Below, piece by piece: positions 45,701 through 55,009 of a stretch of 64,000 bases of DNA. The notes beneath the pieces were generated by a model. That model worked only from the letters and a program-made list of their open reading frames with translations. It was not told the DNA's origin and searched no databases. Location of the stretch: contig OY294069.1 of the NCBI GenBank assembly GCA_958510875.1, positions 160,145,111 through 160,209,110 of the forward strand, written 5' to 3'. Origin of the DNA: Endomychus coccineus (Eukaryota; Arthropoda; Insecta; Coleoptera; Endomychidae). Every line of letters starts with the position of its first letter. Position 1 is the first letter of the stretch. The translations under genes were made by a program, and so were the position numbers.

Positions 45701-48700
45701 AATAAATTCCTAAAAACATTAGGATTGCCAGGGGTTAGCCAAAATACTTTCAAAATACATGAGCGTTTATTGGGACCAGTCATTGAACAAGTTGCGAGAG
45801 AGTCTTGCTTAGAAGCCGTTGCTCTTGAAAAGACGTTGACTGAAGAAAATATACATACACACATATAAAAGTGGAATCATAAAATCATATACACATGCAT
45901 ATACTTTCAATCCTTAGACAACAGAAAAAATTTTGAATGCTATTTTGAATTTTCGCGCCAATTGCGACGTTGTCAAATTTTTTTTTTCAAACTTTCTTTA
46001 ATTTATTTTTTATTGAACAAATCAGAGGATGATTACGAAATTTGGTATGTACTTTATTAGTAACATTTCCTATAATTAAAAAAAAAGAAAATCAAAATTC
46101 ATCGAGCCAATTTTGCTTAAATGGAATTTTTAGCTACTCTCCCATAAGAGTATGTGTAAAAATCACAATATTTTAAAATTCATTATTTCGAAAACGGAAC
46201 AGAGAATCAATCTGAAATTTCTACCAGAGTTTTGAAATAACAATATCTGTACCTGGTTGAAATTTCATCATGAAAATCTATCTCTATGGATCGTCCTTAA
46301 CTATCGAAACTTTTGCTCGTTTTGGATACAATTCTATTTAAAATATATAACGCCATTACGCAACTTATTTGTCGTAAGTTCAAAATATGGAATTCTAATT
46401 TTTTAAATCATGATAATTATCGAAGCCAAACACTCTCATAGTGTAAGACCTGAGATGACATTCGTATGCAAAATATGAAAGCCGCGGTTTCTCTTCAGAT
46501 TCATTTCTGGGGGATAGTGACCAGGAAACTGCATTTTGAAGGCCGCGAAAGTGGTTCCCAATCCCATGGGAGGAAAGAACACACTCAGGAAATATCTAGA
46601 CAACCGTTCATCGCATCAACCCTTTTTTGGTACTGAACTACCGAATCGTTCAGTTTTTCCTCGACAGTTAATGGCATCGTGTAATTTTATGTAAAATGGG
46701 TGGTTTTACCAGAAACCTTATTTCAAATTGAAATTCGGTAAAAGCAACCACTACTTCATCATATTGATATACAATTTGTACAATCACTGCTTTGACAGCA
46801 ACACAATGAAATACAAGTTAACCCCGATTTTTTACATCTACAAGACAATGTACGGCAGTTGGAGTTACATTTGCAGGACTTAACTAAGGAAGAAGGTTCC
46901 TTGGCCTTATGTGTTGGGCATACATTATGGTTTCGTAACTCATAACCAAATTGAAGGAAATAATGGGTTCGAATGATATGAATTCTACTATAAATAAACT
47001 TGTGCGTAATCCCGTAAAGAGTGTTGGACAGTGCATCCGAAGTGCATATTACTCGTAACAGGTTTAACCCAAATCCTATGTTCTGAGCCTTGGAAATAAC
47101 TTTATTTCGAAGTTCGTCAGCTGTTCTTTTTTTTTCGAATATAAGATAAGTACACACTTCTTTTAGGTTTTCAAACTGCTACTCAGACAATAACCCATTT
47201 CCCAATATACCGGGATATCAAAAATTATCTTGGTCAAGGGTGGTTGTGGAATCTAAAACGTGTGTCTTACTTTAGGTTTGAAATAATTATGTCACTGTTA
47301 CACTGACATCATCAATAACCTACAAATTTCATACCTATTTATTTCAGTTGTAAAACAATAATGAACTACAAATTAAAAATTATCTTGGTCAAGGGTGGTT
47401 GTGGAATGTAAAACGAAATGTTAACTTTGAACCTTTTACAAGGTCGCAATAGCCACAAACGGGGTCGAAAACTGTTTTAAATTGGTCAATTTTCGATAAA
47501 TCGAATGGCGTTCACGTGAGGAGCGCGTAGCTCGCGTGTTAGAAAAGTGCAAATCTTCGGAACATAGAACGTCTTTACGAGAACGTTTCGCATGCGGTTT
47601 TCGCTCCATGTCGTCAGTTTAAGAACGGGGCCAACTAAATAGCATAGTCTCGGGCATAGAAACAGGTACTCTCAGGTCTCAGCTACGCGCGTCTAACGTG
47701 CGACGTTCCAAAGGGAATTTTCTAGCTACTAAAATATACCCAAAAGCGGTTAAAAGCTAGCGGCCTACAGCCGAAAACACTTTATTACAGCTGGCGCCGG
47801 CCGCACGGGGAATAAAACGGCCCCGAATTAACAAGATCGAGGTAAAAAGTATAAACTCTAACTGACGCGTAGCGAGCTCCTCGAGGCATATGTCAAAATG
47901 ATTACGTTCGTAGCTAATTACATAGGACGTCTGGCGTTCATGCAATTGTGTTTTTATACAATTCGAACCTTCTAATTTCGATAGGCCACGTGAAAATCCC
48001 GAAGTCTAAAGCGCTAGAGACTTCTGAGTGTTATAACATTCGTACAAAATTGCGAAATTTCTCACTTTTAGAAACTTCAAATTAATTAATTTGACACAAG
48101 TTTTGATAACGTAAAGTAAGACACACGTTTTAGATTCCACAACCACCCTTGACCAAGATAATTTTTGATATCCCGGTATTAGAAATATTTTCACCAAGAG
48201 ATTCAACGGCTAAATGACAGGTTTTATGAGACCGTTCAAACAACAAACTTCGACAACCTAATTGGGCAAGTTTATCCCAGAAGTATATGCCTAAGATGAA
48301 AATATCTGTGTCTGGGCTCAGAATGATAATGTCTCCATTTAGCATTTTTGCAGCATGAAATACATGACTTTGACTATATAATCTTGAATGTGCTTCTAAT
48401 AAGTGATTCGATTGCAAATCAATGAGGTCAATGAACGCTGATTCCTGTAATTTCAAGCACTGTGGGTTAAATTCATTCAAATATTATTATGAAAATTCTA
48501 AATGTGGTTGTCATAATATTGCTTTGATTTATTGAGTTTTAATTTAAAATGAGTTTTCTGGTAAAATCGTCGGTTACGTAAAATTACATAACATAAATTC
48601 TCGAGGATTAAAAAATGAACGGCTTGATAAGATGAACGGTTGTATAGATAGATTATCTAGACAACCGCTCATCATCTAGACTAGATATAAAGGATTTCCT

Positions 48701-51700
48701 GAGGGTGTATAGTGCGCACGACCCCCTCTCCGTCCCACCTTGGGCACCACTTTTCCTGTCGTCACTATCAGCCTTAAACTGAGATTATTACATTAATGTT
48801 AAATTTACAGATTCTATTGAATTATGAGAAAAAGCTCGAGTTCTATATCCTTTCCCCTGATTACTCTGCAATTGACATATTAATAGGCGCAATTCTGATA
48901 GGTACTGTGGTACTTCTATTCAATGTCACTAATAAAAATTTGTTGAAAAAATCTTGTTTGTTTCGATGCAGCCTGTAGATTATTCCATGACGAATTCATA
49001 ATTAAATTTCTGAGAAATATGCTCATATTTAACATCATAGCTTGATAATTTTTTTCCTAACGAACCTGGTAAATATAATTCGTATAATTATATATTATTG
49101 AAAACATCTACACCTTATAATAACTAAGAGATAAAAAAATTGTTGGTTTATGAACGCCACTGTTGTTATTAGACAACAAAAACCATAAAACTAGAAAATC
49201 AATATTTAAACATTTCAAGGTCGAAAAATTCCGATGAACAATTTACATTGTTGAAAATGGTTGTGATAATCAAATTTATTTAATAGTTTATTGCGTTTGT
49301 AGGTATCATGCTATTAACATAAGAAGTTACTTTCGAAGAACTATACATCGTGCCCTGAAATAAATGGGTTGTATAGTTTATAATACTTGCAGGAATAAAA
49401 AAAATTTAGATATTTAGTTAAAACCAGTTAGGTATCAATAATTATATACGTTGAACAACTAACCTGAGATAAGACAGTAAAATTTACAAGTGACGGTGAA
49501 TTGTAAACTTGAATAGAAAGAAGCGTATTTGAATGACGCTAATGGAATAGACGATAATAAATTGAAATTGGCAACTTTTAATTGCGGATTAGATCAGATG
49601 TAAATGATTTTGACACTTCACTTAATATTACAATAGAGTATAAAGCATAGAGGTGTAAAACATATAATGTCAATTTGTTTATTGATTATACCAGTCAAAT
49701 CAAATACATGCATAGTGATTATAAACACCTTTCGTGTTAAATCATTTCATAGATAAAGCTTTGGTTCTCCTGTTTGGAAAGTTACAACACATCTTTGAGT
49801 TTCGGACAGCAGTTATGAGGTCTTCAGTGGAACAGAGATATGAATACTCTGTTAGAAAATGTTTGGAGAACATTGAGAACAAGCTGTTCCAACCAGAGAG
49901 ATGGTTGGAACTTCAGCATTAGAATAATGTTATTGTTCTTGGTTTTTAATAAATTGGTAATTGTTTTTTACTTTATACCAGCATCAGTTATTACTTAATC
50001 ATTTTCAAATCAAAATATTGCGAAAACGGTACCTTTTTGGTGTAAAATTGAATGATGTTTAATTTCATCTAAAATTTGAATTAGAAAATCTAACCTCAAA
50101 AAAGTTATGTTTAAGACTACTTGGTACGAACCGTGTAATTAGCGCCCTCTATGAGAGTCAGATATAAAAATAAATTCATATGATGTGTCAGCTTCCAAAA
50201 CATGTTCATACGAAATTTCATTACAATGTTGTCAGTAGTTTCGGAATAATCGTAAAAAATGCGTTTAAAATTTTTTCTTTACAACACCCTGTATCTTGAA
50301 TACGGATGCCGTTACGAACATTTTTTCTAAGCAAGCCCCACTTATTTTTCCTGTAGATCTGATAACTATGTATTGTGAAAAATAAACCGCAATATATTTT
50401 TTAATTTCGTTAATAGACGTTTATTTTGAATTAAATACAATACACCCCTGCATATAAAGATTGACGCTTGTTCCAATTCATCCACGAAATTCAAATGTTT
50501 GGTTTTTAGATTTTAAAGTATCATTCAAATTAATAAACATGCCATTTACATTTTATTAGACTATAAGACTTTGAATTTGTTATTTTAGTTAGCAGCCAAA
50601 TCTTTTGTGTTCAAACAAATCATATGAAAATTAATGATTCGATAATTCAATCAATAGATATTTTTAATGAAGAAACAACAATTTAGACATTTTTAAGGTC
50701 CCAATGTGGTATAAAATCGATTATAACTAAAAGTATAATAAAAATTAAATTTGGCTCGATGAAAATTGAATTTTACTTAACCAAATGGTCTAATTCTTAT
50801 TATCAAAGCTGTCATTTCAATTATACCCAATTAAAATTATACATTTCTCAATAAATACTAAAAAGGCATTCCATAGAAAGTGCTGTAAAAATTAAGTCGT
50901 AAAACGTGTTAACTTAACACTATTATTAACATTTAAATCAGTAAAGTAAATTCCAATTAATATTGCGTAAATATAAGATTAGTTCATTACAATTGGCATT
51001 GATGAAATCATAATAAAAATAATCATAATTCAACTTTGGATTTTTTCCAGTATTATACCGGGATATAAAAAATTATCTTGGTCAAGGGTGGTTGTGGAAT
51101 CTAAAACGTGTGTCTTACTTTACGTTCGAAATAATTATGTCACTGCCACACTGACATCATCAATAACCTACAAATTTCATACCTATTTATTTCAGTTACA
51201 AAACAATAATGAACTACAAATTAAAAAGTATCTTGGTCAAGGGTGGTTGTGGAATGTAAAACGTGTGTCTTACTTTACATTTTTGAATATGTTTTGTTGT
51301 CAGAATCTGTTGAGTCATTGTGCTGAAATTTTCTAATCCAGTTTTTGAATCATGCCTCTTACCACACAGCATAACATTTTCATGATTGAAGCCTATTTTC
51401 GAACAGGTGCGCTAGTTAATGCGCGTCAACAAAACGGGGGACATTCCCAACAATTACTGTAATTTAGTTTTTCTTGTTACTAAAACGTTATTTCATAATT
51501 TGTAGTTCATTATTGTCTTACAACTGAAATAAATAGGTATGAAATTTGTAGGTTATTGATGATGTCAGTGTGACAGTGACATAATTATTTCAAACGAAAA
51601 GTAAGACACACGTTTTAGATTCCACAACCACCCTTGACCAAGATAATTTTTGATATCCCGGCATATACTGTGACTGATACTGTGATACTGATTCATACAA

Positions 51701-52421
51701 ATCAATGGATAATAATACCTCACAAGCTGTTTAAATAGATGCGTTAGTATCAATACTGAAAAATAGTTTCAAATATTTACCATGGGCATTACAAATATTG
51801 TTGATTCGGAATAAAATCACCTATAATTCGCCCAGTTTATCATTTGTCCATTGTGCGTAGGAAGATTGTAATCACCAAAAGATTGCTGTTGGAATTTTGA
51901 TTTACCGCATGTTCCACTGATTCAAAATGTTGTTCATAATGGTATGGCAAACCAGGAGTTATTAGTTATTATAACAGTGTGTTCGGAGTAAAAATTATAA
52001 TTAAATCGTCCATGATGATTATAGAGAATTACAGGTGAAATAAAAGATACGTTTTTTAATCTTATCAATAACATCGGGATCAATCGACTTACCTTCAATC
52101 ACAGTTCGGGAAAAATGACCCTCGTACGGACATACCACCATATCCTTGCAAAATGCCCACATGGTGCCGAAGACGTTGAGTATAGTTTCAGGTACGACGA
52201 GGAAGAGTTTTAACAACAATATGGGGGCAACGTGTTTTCGAGCTTGCACGTCCGATATCGAACCTTTAGCACTTCTGTTCACAAGTCCGAACAACACCAG
52301 GATCACTAAACTAAGTAATGTCATCATCCCTAATATATACGTCCGGACGTAATCTCCACCTTGAGAACATTCCCATGTATATTCGTAATACTTTAGGTAT
52401 ACTATCACAATTAAAATTAAC
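30587..52421 (-). CDS. DAGLB: sn1-specific diacylglycerol lipase, beta-type (DAGLB-like); eight exons, first exon not found
   Basis: Membrane serine hydrolase that cuts diacylglycerol at sn-1 to give 2-arachidonoylglycerol-type monoacylglycerols. Exons, minus strand: 52421-52093, 38839-38462, 35557-35265, 35197-34849, 34462-34308, 32411-32262, 31710-31598, 30758-30587 (TAG 30589-30587). All phases match; 1939 nt, about 645 codons. Order: end of TM1, TM2-TM3, TM4 ending VFDPLG, the STDLVPSDI region, AAYGWP and a Cys-rich loop, then the alpha/beta hydrolase with GHSLGAG (Ser codon 34936-34934), GDD (Asp, exon 34462-34308) and GRILHI (His, exon 31710-31598). VFDPLG, TDLVPSDI and the short tail match the beta form rather than alpha, which has a long C-terminus. 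About 40 residues (M..GRRW..DDLV-type start) are missing and should lie right of 52421 or outside the window. A 13.3-kb intron full of transposons splits the first two exons found. Confidence 0.93.
30890..31160 (+). pseudogene. Degenerate non-LTR RNase H remnant
   Basis: Within the last DAGLB intron, opposite strand. One frame from about 30898 reads PERLVRFTDGFNTCKSSEAG then VYSCRPRKPETK, resembling the (Y)TDGS..xGAGVY.....P start of Jockey-type RNase H domains. Later stops and frameshifts show decay. GC content is above its surroundings. Confidence 0.5.
31598..31710 (-). CDS. DAGLB: DAGLB exon carrying the catalytic His
   Basis: Acceptor ATTTCTAG ending at 31711; donor GAAAA|GTAAGT at 31598. 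Encodes ADTLMSPDLSVRRFSKTRLY and TAGRILHIAGRKKTKG. The His in GRILH corresponds to the GRIIH catalytic His of the family. Confidence 0.93.
32262..32411 (-). CDS. DAGLB: DAGLB exon: lipase insert region
   Basis: Acceptor TTTTGTTTCAG ending at 32412; donor ACG|GTAATT at 32262. Fifty codons: YRILLNGFGYALFGVPPGDL, then SPLLGNRF. It parallels the KYKILLHGLWYELFGG region and variable loop of mammalian DAGLB. Confidence 0.93.
32683..32760. repeat. Fragment of repeat shared with 7585-8423
   Basis: ATGTTCGAAGACCATCGCCG followed by TGCGAGCCAGTGGTAGAAT; the copy at 7590 carries a 727-bp insertion after GAGCCAG. Serves as an empty-site paralogue. Confidence 0.5.
32860..33145. repeat. Single-ended relative of the TACAGGGTG repeats
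   Basis: Ends AAACACCCTGTATA at 33128-33141 and includes CACCCTTGTATCTCGGAAACG, the same vocabulary as the long foldbacks at 19006 and 36602, but no paired arm is seen. A similar scrap is near 50280. Confidence 0.45.
33569..34088. mobile_element. MITE, GGTCGTATATACAGG family, copy 2 with nested element
   Basis: Termini ACCACGGTCGTATATACAGG and CCTGTATATAAGACCGTGGT. Its inner sequence matches copy 1 (2482-2762) in the opposite sense, apart from the nested 33733-33951 insert. In DAGLB intron between exons 34462-34308 and 32411-32262. Confidence 0.82.
33733..33951. mobile_element. Nested MITE with 10-bp flanking duplication
   Basis: Inverted termini ATAATCAAAGTATAAAGGTC and complement of ATAGTCAAAATATAAAGGTC, paired through CTGCTGGAG. 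GGTCGTATAC flanks both sides (33723-33732 and 33952-33961). Copy 1 of the host MITE shows the uninterrupted site, so this is an insertion with a 9-10 bp target duplication. Confidence 0.85.
34308..34462 (-). CDS. DAGLB: DAGLB exon carrying the catalytic Asp
   Basis: Acceptor TTTTTTCAG ending at 34463; donor CAAG|GTAAGT at 34308. Encodes GLISREAAKLTESFIFTVGV then GDDFVMRLGVDSIENLR. The first Asp of GDDFVMR aligns with the GKD(L/V)(V/I)PR catalytic Asp. Confidence 0.94.
34523..34831. mobile_element. MITE, CATAGAGATGAAGAATAG family, short copy
   Basis: Begins CATAGAGATGAAGAATAGAG, ends TTCTTCATCTCTATG. It makes up most of a 386-bp DAGLB intron, ending 18 bp from the splice donor at 34848. Without it the intron would be about 77 bp, close to the neighbouring 67-bp intron. 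Confidence 0.82.
34849..35197 (-). CDS. DAGLB: DAGLB exon with the nucleophile motif GHSLGAG
   Basis: Acceptor GATATTCCAG ending at 35198; donor CCAG|GTAACC at 34849. Encodes PFCVITDHKTRNIVIAIRGS, LRDVFTDLTA, MAHKGM and LVLTGHSLGAGVACLLALKL. The Ser in GHSLGAG (codon 34936-34934) is the nucleophile of the lipase. Confidence 0.96.
35265..35557 (-). CDS. DAGLB: DAGLB exon: AAYGWP region and Cys-rich loop
   Basis: Acceptor TGTGGTTCTAG ending at 35558; donor GAG|GTTTGT at 35265. Encodes RHFLRLSMAAYGWPFVMYRY then a Cys-rich VRCCSCFRTKN...DNCCLCH stretch and DILFASFRNHVFE. The acceptor pyrimidine tract is weak, but phase 1 fits the preceding exon. Confidence 0.9.
36010..38116. repeat. 2.1-kb foldback element containing a second palindrome
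   Basis: Left arm blocks (CCTGGTTGTGAGGGTCATCC, ACGAGGTTTTCTCGAAATTT, GTTGTACGATAAAGTTGATG) recur inverted at 37780-38100. The left arm also has a tandem duplication of a CTCGG(A/G)GGTTTT unit beginning further left at 35977. Between the arms sits the palindrome 36602-37537. It lies in DAGLB intron 38461-35558. The 130-codon ORF at 37709-38101 is arm sequence. Confidence 0.85.
36602..37537. repeat. Near-perfect 0.94-kb palindrome with TACAGGGTG ends
   Basis: Starts ATACAGGGTGTCTCAGATTT, ends AAATCTGAGACACCCTGTAT. Arms of about 450 bp match closely throughout (for example GATATCTCC-type ATCTCCGGAACCGTTTATC and GAAGATTTTGAAGGGGTAGT against their complements); centre near 37070. It is related to 19006-20158 by sequence but is much better preserved, so it inserted or was corrected more recently. 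Confidence 0.92.
38462..38839 (-). CDS. DAGLB: DAGLB exon: fourth membrane segment and cytosolic linker
   Basis: Acceptor AATTCCATTTCAG ending at 38840; donor ACAG|GTATGT at 38462. Encodes the hydrophobic LVVFNWALFGLAIFGLALVF, DPLGSRKY, then FRSTDLVPSDILAGCVLLR, a signature shared with mammalian DAGL just before the catalytic domain. Confidence 0.94.
38840..41061. other. DAGLB intron, left part, nothing recognised
   Basis: AT-rich. A minus-strand ORF at 39353-39108 was tested as an exon and rejected. No repeat identified. Confidence 0.4.
41062..41097. mobile_element. 36-bp miniature palindrome with 8-bp flanking duplication
   Basis: CAAAGAGTTCTATAATAAG then the complementary half ending in CTCTTTG. 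Flanks AGTGAGAT (41054-41061) and AGGGAGAT (41098-41105) match at seven of eight positions. Its ends equal those of the 230-bp hAT MITE at 4708-4937, so it looks like an extreme internal-deletion derivative. Confidence 0.6.
42545..43720 (-). repeat. GC-rich tandem repeat block, about 310-bp unit, three copies
   Basis: Composition is far from the surrounding AT-rich intron. Minus-strand units begin near 43467, 43148 and 42850, with a GCTGGTCGGAACGGATTCAC core in the first two and a diverged GCGGCCAGGGAGAACAAATG in the third, each followed by TGCGGNAGGC-like and GACGG-like blocks. Short frames run through but no domain is recognised. It may be the 5' region of a non-LTR retrotransposon, some of which carry GC-rich tandem units. 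Confidence 0.6.
43850..44810. repeat. Tandem duplication, about 470-bp unit, two copies
   Basis: TTGGATTCTAAGG(T/C)C(G/A)G at 43859 and 44333 begins two parallel segments sharing GCTTCTAAAGTG, ATTCACGGTGC, TTGTAAATATATAG and GAGATCTTGACAT blocks in the same order. Non-coding, diverged. Confidence 0.7.
44850..46300 (+). mobile_element. Kolobok-like DNA transposon with TTAA target duplications
   Basis: Ends GGACGTTCCATA (44854) and TATGGATCGTCC (to 46296) are inverted repeats, each bordered by TTAA (44850-44853 and 46297-46300). TTAA duplication with a Kolobok-type protein fits that superfamily; piggyBac also uses TTAA but its protein is different. 1.44 kb, internally truncated. In the large DAGLB intron. 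Confidence 0.7.
45193..45868 (+). pseudogene. Kolobok/Mutator-like transposase, N-terminal part, two exons
   Basis: Exon 1 from ATG 45193 (MAKTKKNWNLQITQ) is very basic, then has DKCDDKLGLCDIEKECVQGL and a VKC pair. A donor CTAG|GTAAGT near 45607 and acceptor TATTTTTTTAG near 45664 join it to GALNSGLGPTKTNKFLKTLG and FKIHERLLGPVIEQVARESC, the glycine-rich and ExxxGxxxExxAxxSC stretch found upstream of the DDE core in these transposases. The frame ends at 45868 before any catalytic core, so the protein is non-functional. Confidence 0.7.
46301..46758. other. Spacer with possible transposon terminus
   Basis: Holds CTCAGGAAATATCTAGACAA (46593-46612), which pairs loosely with the complement of ATATAAAGGATTTCCTGAGG (48684-48703). 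These may be the ends of the element carrying the broken gene at 46759-48480. Confidence 0.35.
46759..48480 (-). pseudogene. Broken transposon protein gene, split by a CCGGGATATC element
   Basis: Upstream part (48480-48177) reads HAAKMLNGDIIILSPDTDIF, LGIYFWDKLAQLGCRSLLFE and LAVESLGENIS; an SPDTDxF block of this kind is common in uncharacterised arthropod transposon proteins. Downstream part (47157-46759) ends in a Cys-rich tail CKCNSNCRTLSCRCKKSGLT and LCCCQSSDCTNC, also typical of the same proteins. The 967-bp element 47210-48176 lies between them, and the middle of the protein is missing. Identification rests on these motifs only. Confidence 0.6.
47210..48176. mobile_element. CCGGGATATC-family element, copy 2
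   Basis: CCGGGATATCAAAAATTATC at the left, complement at the right, TA on both sides (47208-47209, 48177-48178). Nearly the same as copy 4 (62833-63826) over its length, including GGTCGCAATAGCCACAAACG and TCCTCGAGGCATATGTCAAA. Inserted inside a transposon gene. Confidence 0.9.
48481..51057. other. DAGLB intron, no gene recognised
   Basis: AT-rich. A 62-codon plus-strand ORF at 49734-49922 (RYEYSVRKCLENIENKLFQP) looks protein-like but matches nothing I know. A scrap of the TACAGGGTG repeat is near 50283. Confidence 0.35.
51058..51661. mobile_element. CCGGGATATC-family element, copy 3 (short)
   Basis: Left end CCGGGATATAAAAAATTATC and right end complement to GATATCCCGG; left border TA, right border CA (one change). 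At 604 bp the middle differs from the other copies and includes an extra internal copy of the terminal TTGGTCAAGGGTGGTTGTGG (51235-51254). Confidence 0.85.
52093..52421 (-). CDS. DAGLB: DAGLB most upstream exon found: second and third membrane segments
   Basis: Acceptor TCTGTTTGTTTCAG ending at 52422; donor GAAG|GTAAGT at 52093. Encodes LILIVIVYLKYYEYTWECSQ, ILGMMTLLSLVILVLFGLVN and LLLKLFLVVPETILNVFGTM, which parallels the DCAGG...MRG...[20 protein letters not shown] part of DAGLB. It begins in phase 2, so a short first exon must precede it. Confidence 0.93.
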
Positions 52422-53215
52422 CTGAAACAAACAGAAATGATACAATTAGTGCCTCACCGGAAGATATTCATATAACAGAAACCTAATGAATCATCGTTAC
52501 GTAGGATTTAAATAAGATTTATAATACTTAGTCCAAGAATGTTATTTCTGTAATTATGGCTAATTGCTCGTATACATTTAAATACAAAGCTGTAAGTAAA
52601 ATGAAATAAGAAAAAAATAAGCAAGAGGAACTATAAAATGAAAGTAATAATAATAACGATTACATTATACATTTATTTATGTGGTTCAGTAATTTGGATT
52701 TGATGTTTGATAATGTTTGCTGGTAGAGCATTCCATAATCTGCACAGTGTGTGAGTTTAAGAATGAAATAGTATATTATGATACAAGCGAGTTTAAGGAC
52801 AAGACGCGAAGCGAAGACTTTGATCATCATTACTTACTACAGTAAAGGTATAAACCTTTTACTGTGTAAACGTATGGGTTCTGCATACGTTGATAGATTT
52901 GTATATTTCTATATCGCCTTTCGCAGTATGTTTTGCGACCGACTTCTCGTTTGTCCACCCGGTATTTGCCGTAGCGTCCAGGGAAACCGCAGAAAAGGTA
53001 GAAAGTGGGGCGAAAATCTCCTATCTTACTTACTCATCATCATCGTTAAGCAGAACAATCTTCGGTCGTTTTCAGGAGTGGATTTCCGTGGTTCTTAGCC
53101 TTCTTGAAAACTGCACTTGCTGCATTTCTGATCTATGTTTTGATGTATGGTGCGTTGGTGTCTCTGTGAATTTGTTCGTTGAAAAATACCAGGTGGTTCC
53201 TACCTCCTGGTAAGC
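52422..53215. other. Upstream of DAGLB exon 2; unidentified ORFs
   Basis: Should be DAGLB intron 1. Two overlapping plus-strand frames (52778-53098, 52890-53213) contain no recognised domain. They sit next to non-LTR sequence and may belong to it. Confidence 0.35.
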
Positions 53216-53400
53216 AGGAGCCTCTTCACTTGTGCGAGGCCTGAAACCGCAAATAGGCGCGTCCCCAAGTGGCGGATATGAGAATGCTCAAGGCCCTGTT
53301 CCCAACAGGGTTGAGGGTAGGAGTGAAACGCTCCCGCGGACCAGCAGGCACCCGGACGCTGGATAGATTATGGACTCCAAATCACAAGTTCCTGAGAAGA
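53216..53400. repeat. GC-rich segment, likely retroelement debris
   Basis: CGGATATGAGAATGCTCAAG through CAGCAGGCACCCGGACGCTG stands out in composition. Adjacent to the Jockey-like RT fragment. Confidence 0.35.
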
Positions 53401-53624
53401 AGGTGATGGATAGATTGTGATTGGCACGGAGATCCATATGTTCCAGTAGAGTAAGTTATCCCATCAAAGATAACTTACTGTAACAACATAGGAAGTTATC
53501 CAATCGAGATAAATTACTAAGACGCAGGAACCATAAAATTGAGCATCAACCATATTATGGTATGTACATACGAAATAAGAGACACAAAGTCTGACAATTA
53601 GCGCAATACAAAGACAAACGCAAC

Positions 53625-53715
53625 ACAATAAACGTAAACATCAACGTAAAACATCAACGTAAAAACAAACGTGAAACATCAACGTAAATATCAATGTAAA
53701 CACCAACGTAAACAG
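53625..53715. repeat. Minisatellite, AACATCAACGTAA-like unit
   Basis: About seven diverged units of 12-14 bp (CATCAACGTAAA, CATCAACGTAAATAT, CACCAACGTAAAC) follow one another. Confidence 0.8.
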
Positions 53716-53929
53716 AAAGTGATACAATATCAAGAAACACAATAGAGACGCAGTCCATATCCTGAAGTAATGCGATAAGCGGTTCCGGGGTATGGATGAA
53801 GATATGAGAGGTTTTAGCAGGTATGCTGTAATTCTGAGTGAGTCCTGCACTACCAGAAGTGATAGATTAAAGCTCCTGGTGTGCATAAGCATTTCCTCTC
53901 CACAGAAAAAAAAAGGTGGCTCCTACCTA

Positions 53930-54500
53930 CTTTGTTCTAAATGACTTGATATGCTTATCCATATGTGTTCTAGCTGCGTACCCCCATAATATGGGGATGT
54001 CATAGTATATGTATATGGTATACTTGTTTCTGGTGTTCATTTTAGTGCACCTGTTCAGAAGTGGAAATCGCTGGGCCATTTCCGCTTTCCCCATTTTCTG
54101 GGCGTCCTTGACGTGTTAGCCAAGTTATCCCTCTGTCCAGTATGTTGCCAAGATATTTACACCTCCGTCTTCCACGGAATTGGCTTGTTGAAAACCGACA
54201 TTTCGCCCTCAGGTTCTGCGCGCTTTTTCGTAAAGAGTATAGCGACGCTTATCTCAAGGTTAACTTCGATTATCGATTTGGTGTACGATTCTTCTGGTTC
54301 CTCCTCCGCTTTCTGGAGTTTCCGTCTGATTAGCCACGTACGGATAGAATGGGCCAGGACGCCGACATCGTCGGGATATTGTCCTAGTTCCGCATTTATA
54401 GCCTTCGGGATGTCGTGAATGAAGATGAAGAGTATTGGCGAGAGCAGGGAGAGCAGGGACTCCCGCATACTTCCCTCTGATGATCTGATGTTCACAATCT
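53930..54500 (-). pseudogene. Jockey-type non-LTR reverse transcriptase fragment
   Basis: Minus-strand frame 54495-54157 reads SLLSPILFIFIHDIPKAINA then LGQYPDDVGVLAHSIRTWLI, aligning with the LGPLLF..FINDIP and QYADD catalytic region of Jockey-clade reverse transcriptases; the usual YADD is PDD here. After a frameshift near 54157, YLGNILDRGITW and AQRFPLLNRCTKMN continue the thumb region. Inactive, truncated at both ends. Confidence 0.82.
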
Positions 54501-55009
54501 TGATCTTGAACTGCTACGTCAACATTGTCAGTTAATATCAATGCACCGGATGTGACATTAACGTCATCGTCACTGTATGCTAGATGTCCATTGTTCATAG
54601 AGCCAGTGAAAATGCAGATCTCGATAATACAAGTGACGTTCAAATTTCAAACAATCAGCATTGTGCATTCCAATATTTACTTAAAATGGTTGTTTTTATT
54701 TTTGGTGTAATTTAACATATAAATAAAAACTTGAACTTATTGAAGTTGTTACCTAGCAACCTTTAAAACACGGCGCGTTGTAATTTTGGATTATACGCTT
54801 TTCAGTTCATTAGACAAGGATTATGATGCAGGTATAAAAAGAAATATTATAATGATTGTTTGGCAGCTCTCTAGGGCCAATACTGAATTTTTCGTAGAGA
54901 AGCCATTCAGACCCATTCCGCCCTTACACCTGTATTACAACACTGATTTGCAATAATAGGTTTGCAGGATAATAAAAATACAGTTTTATACAAAGCATAA
55001 TATGTATAT
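54501..55009. other. Spacer, nothing recognised
   Basis: AT-rich sequence between two retroelement fragments. ORFs here are read-through from the Jockey fragment. Confidence 0.35.

Noticed and set aside
54113..54418. 101-codon plus-strand ORF
   Set aside because: Antisense to the Jockey reverse transcriptase, whose catalytic-region motifs are on the minus strand.
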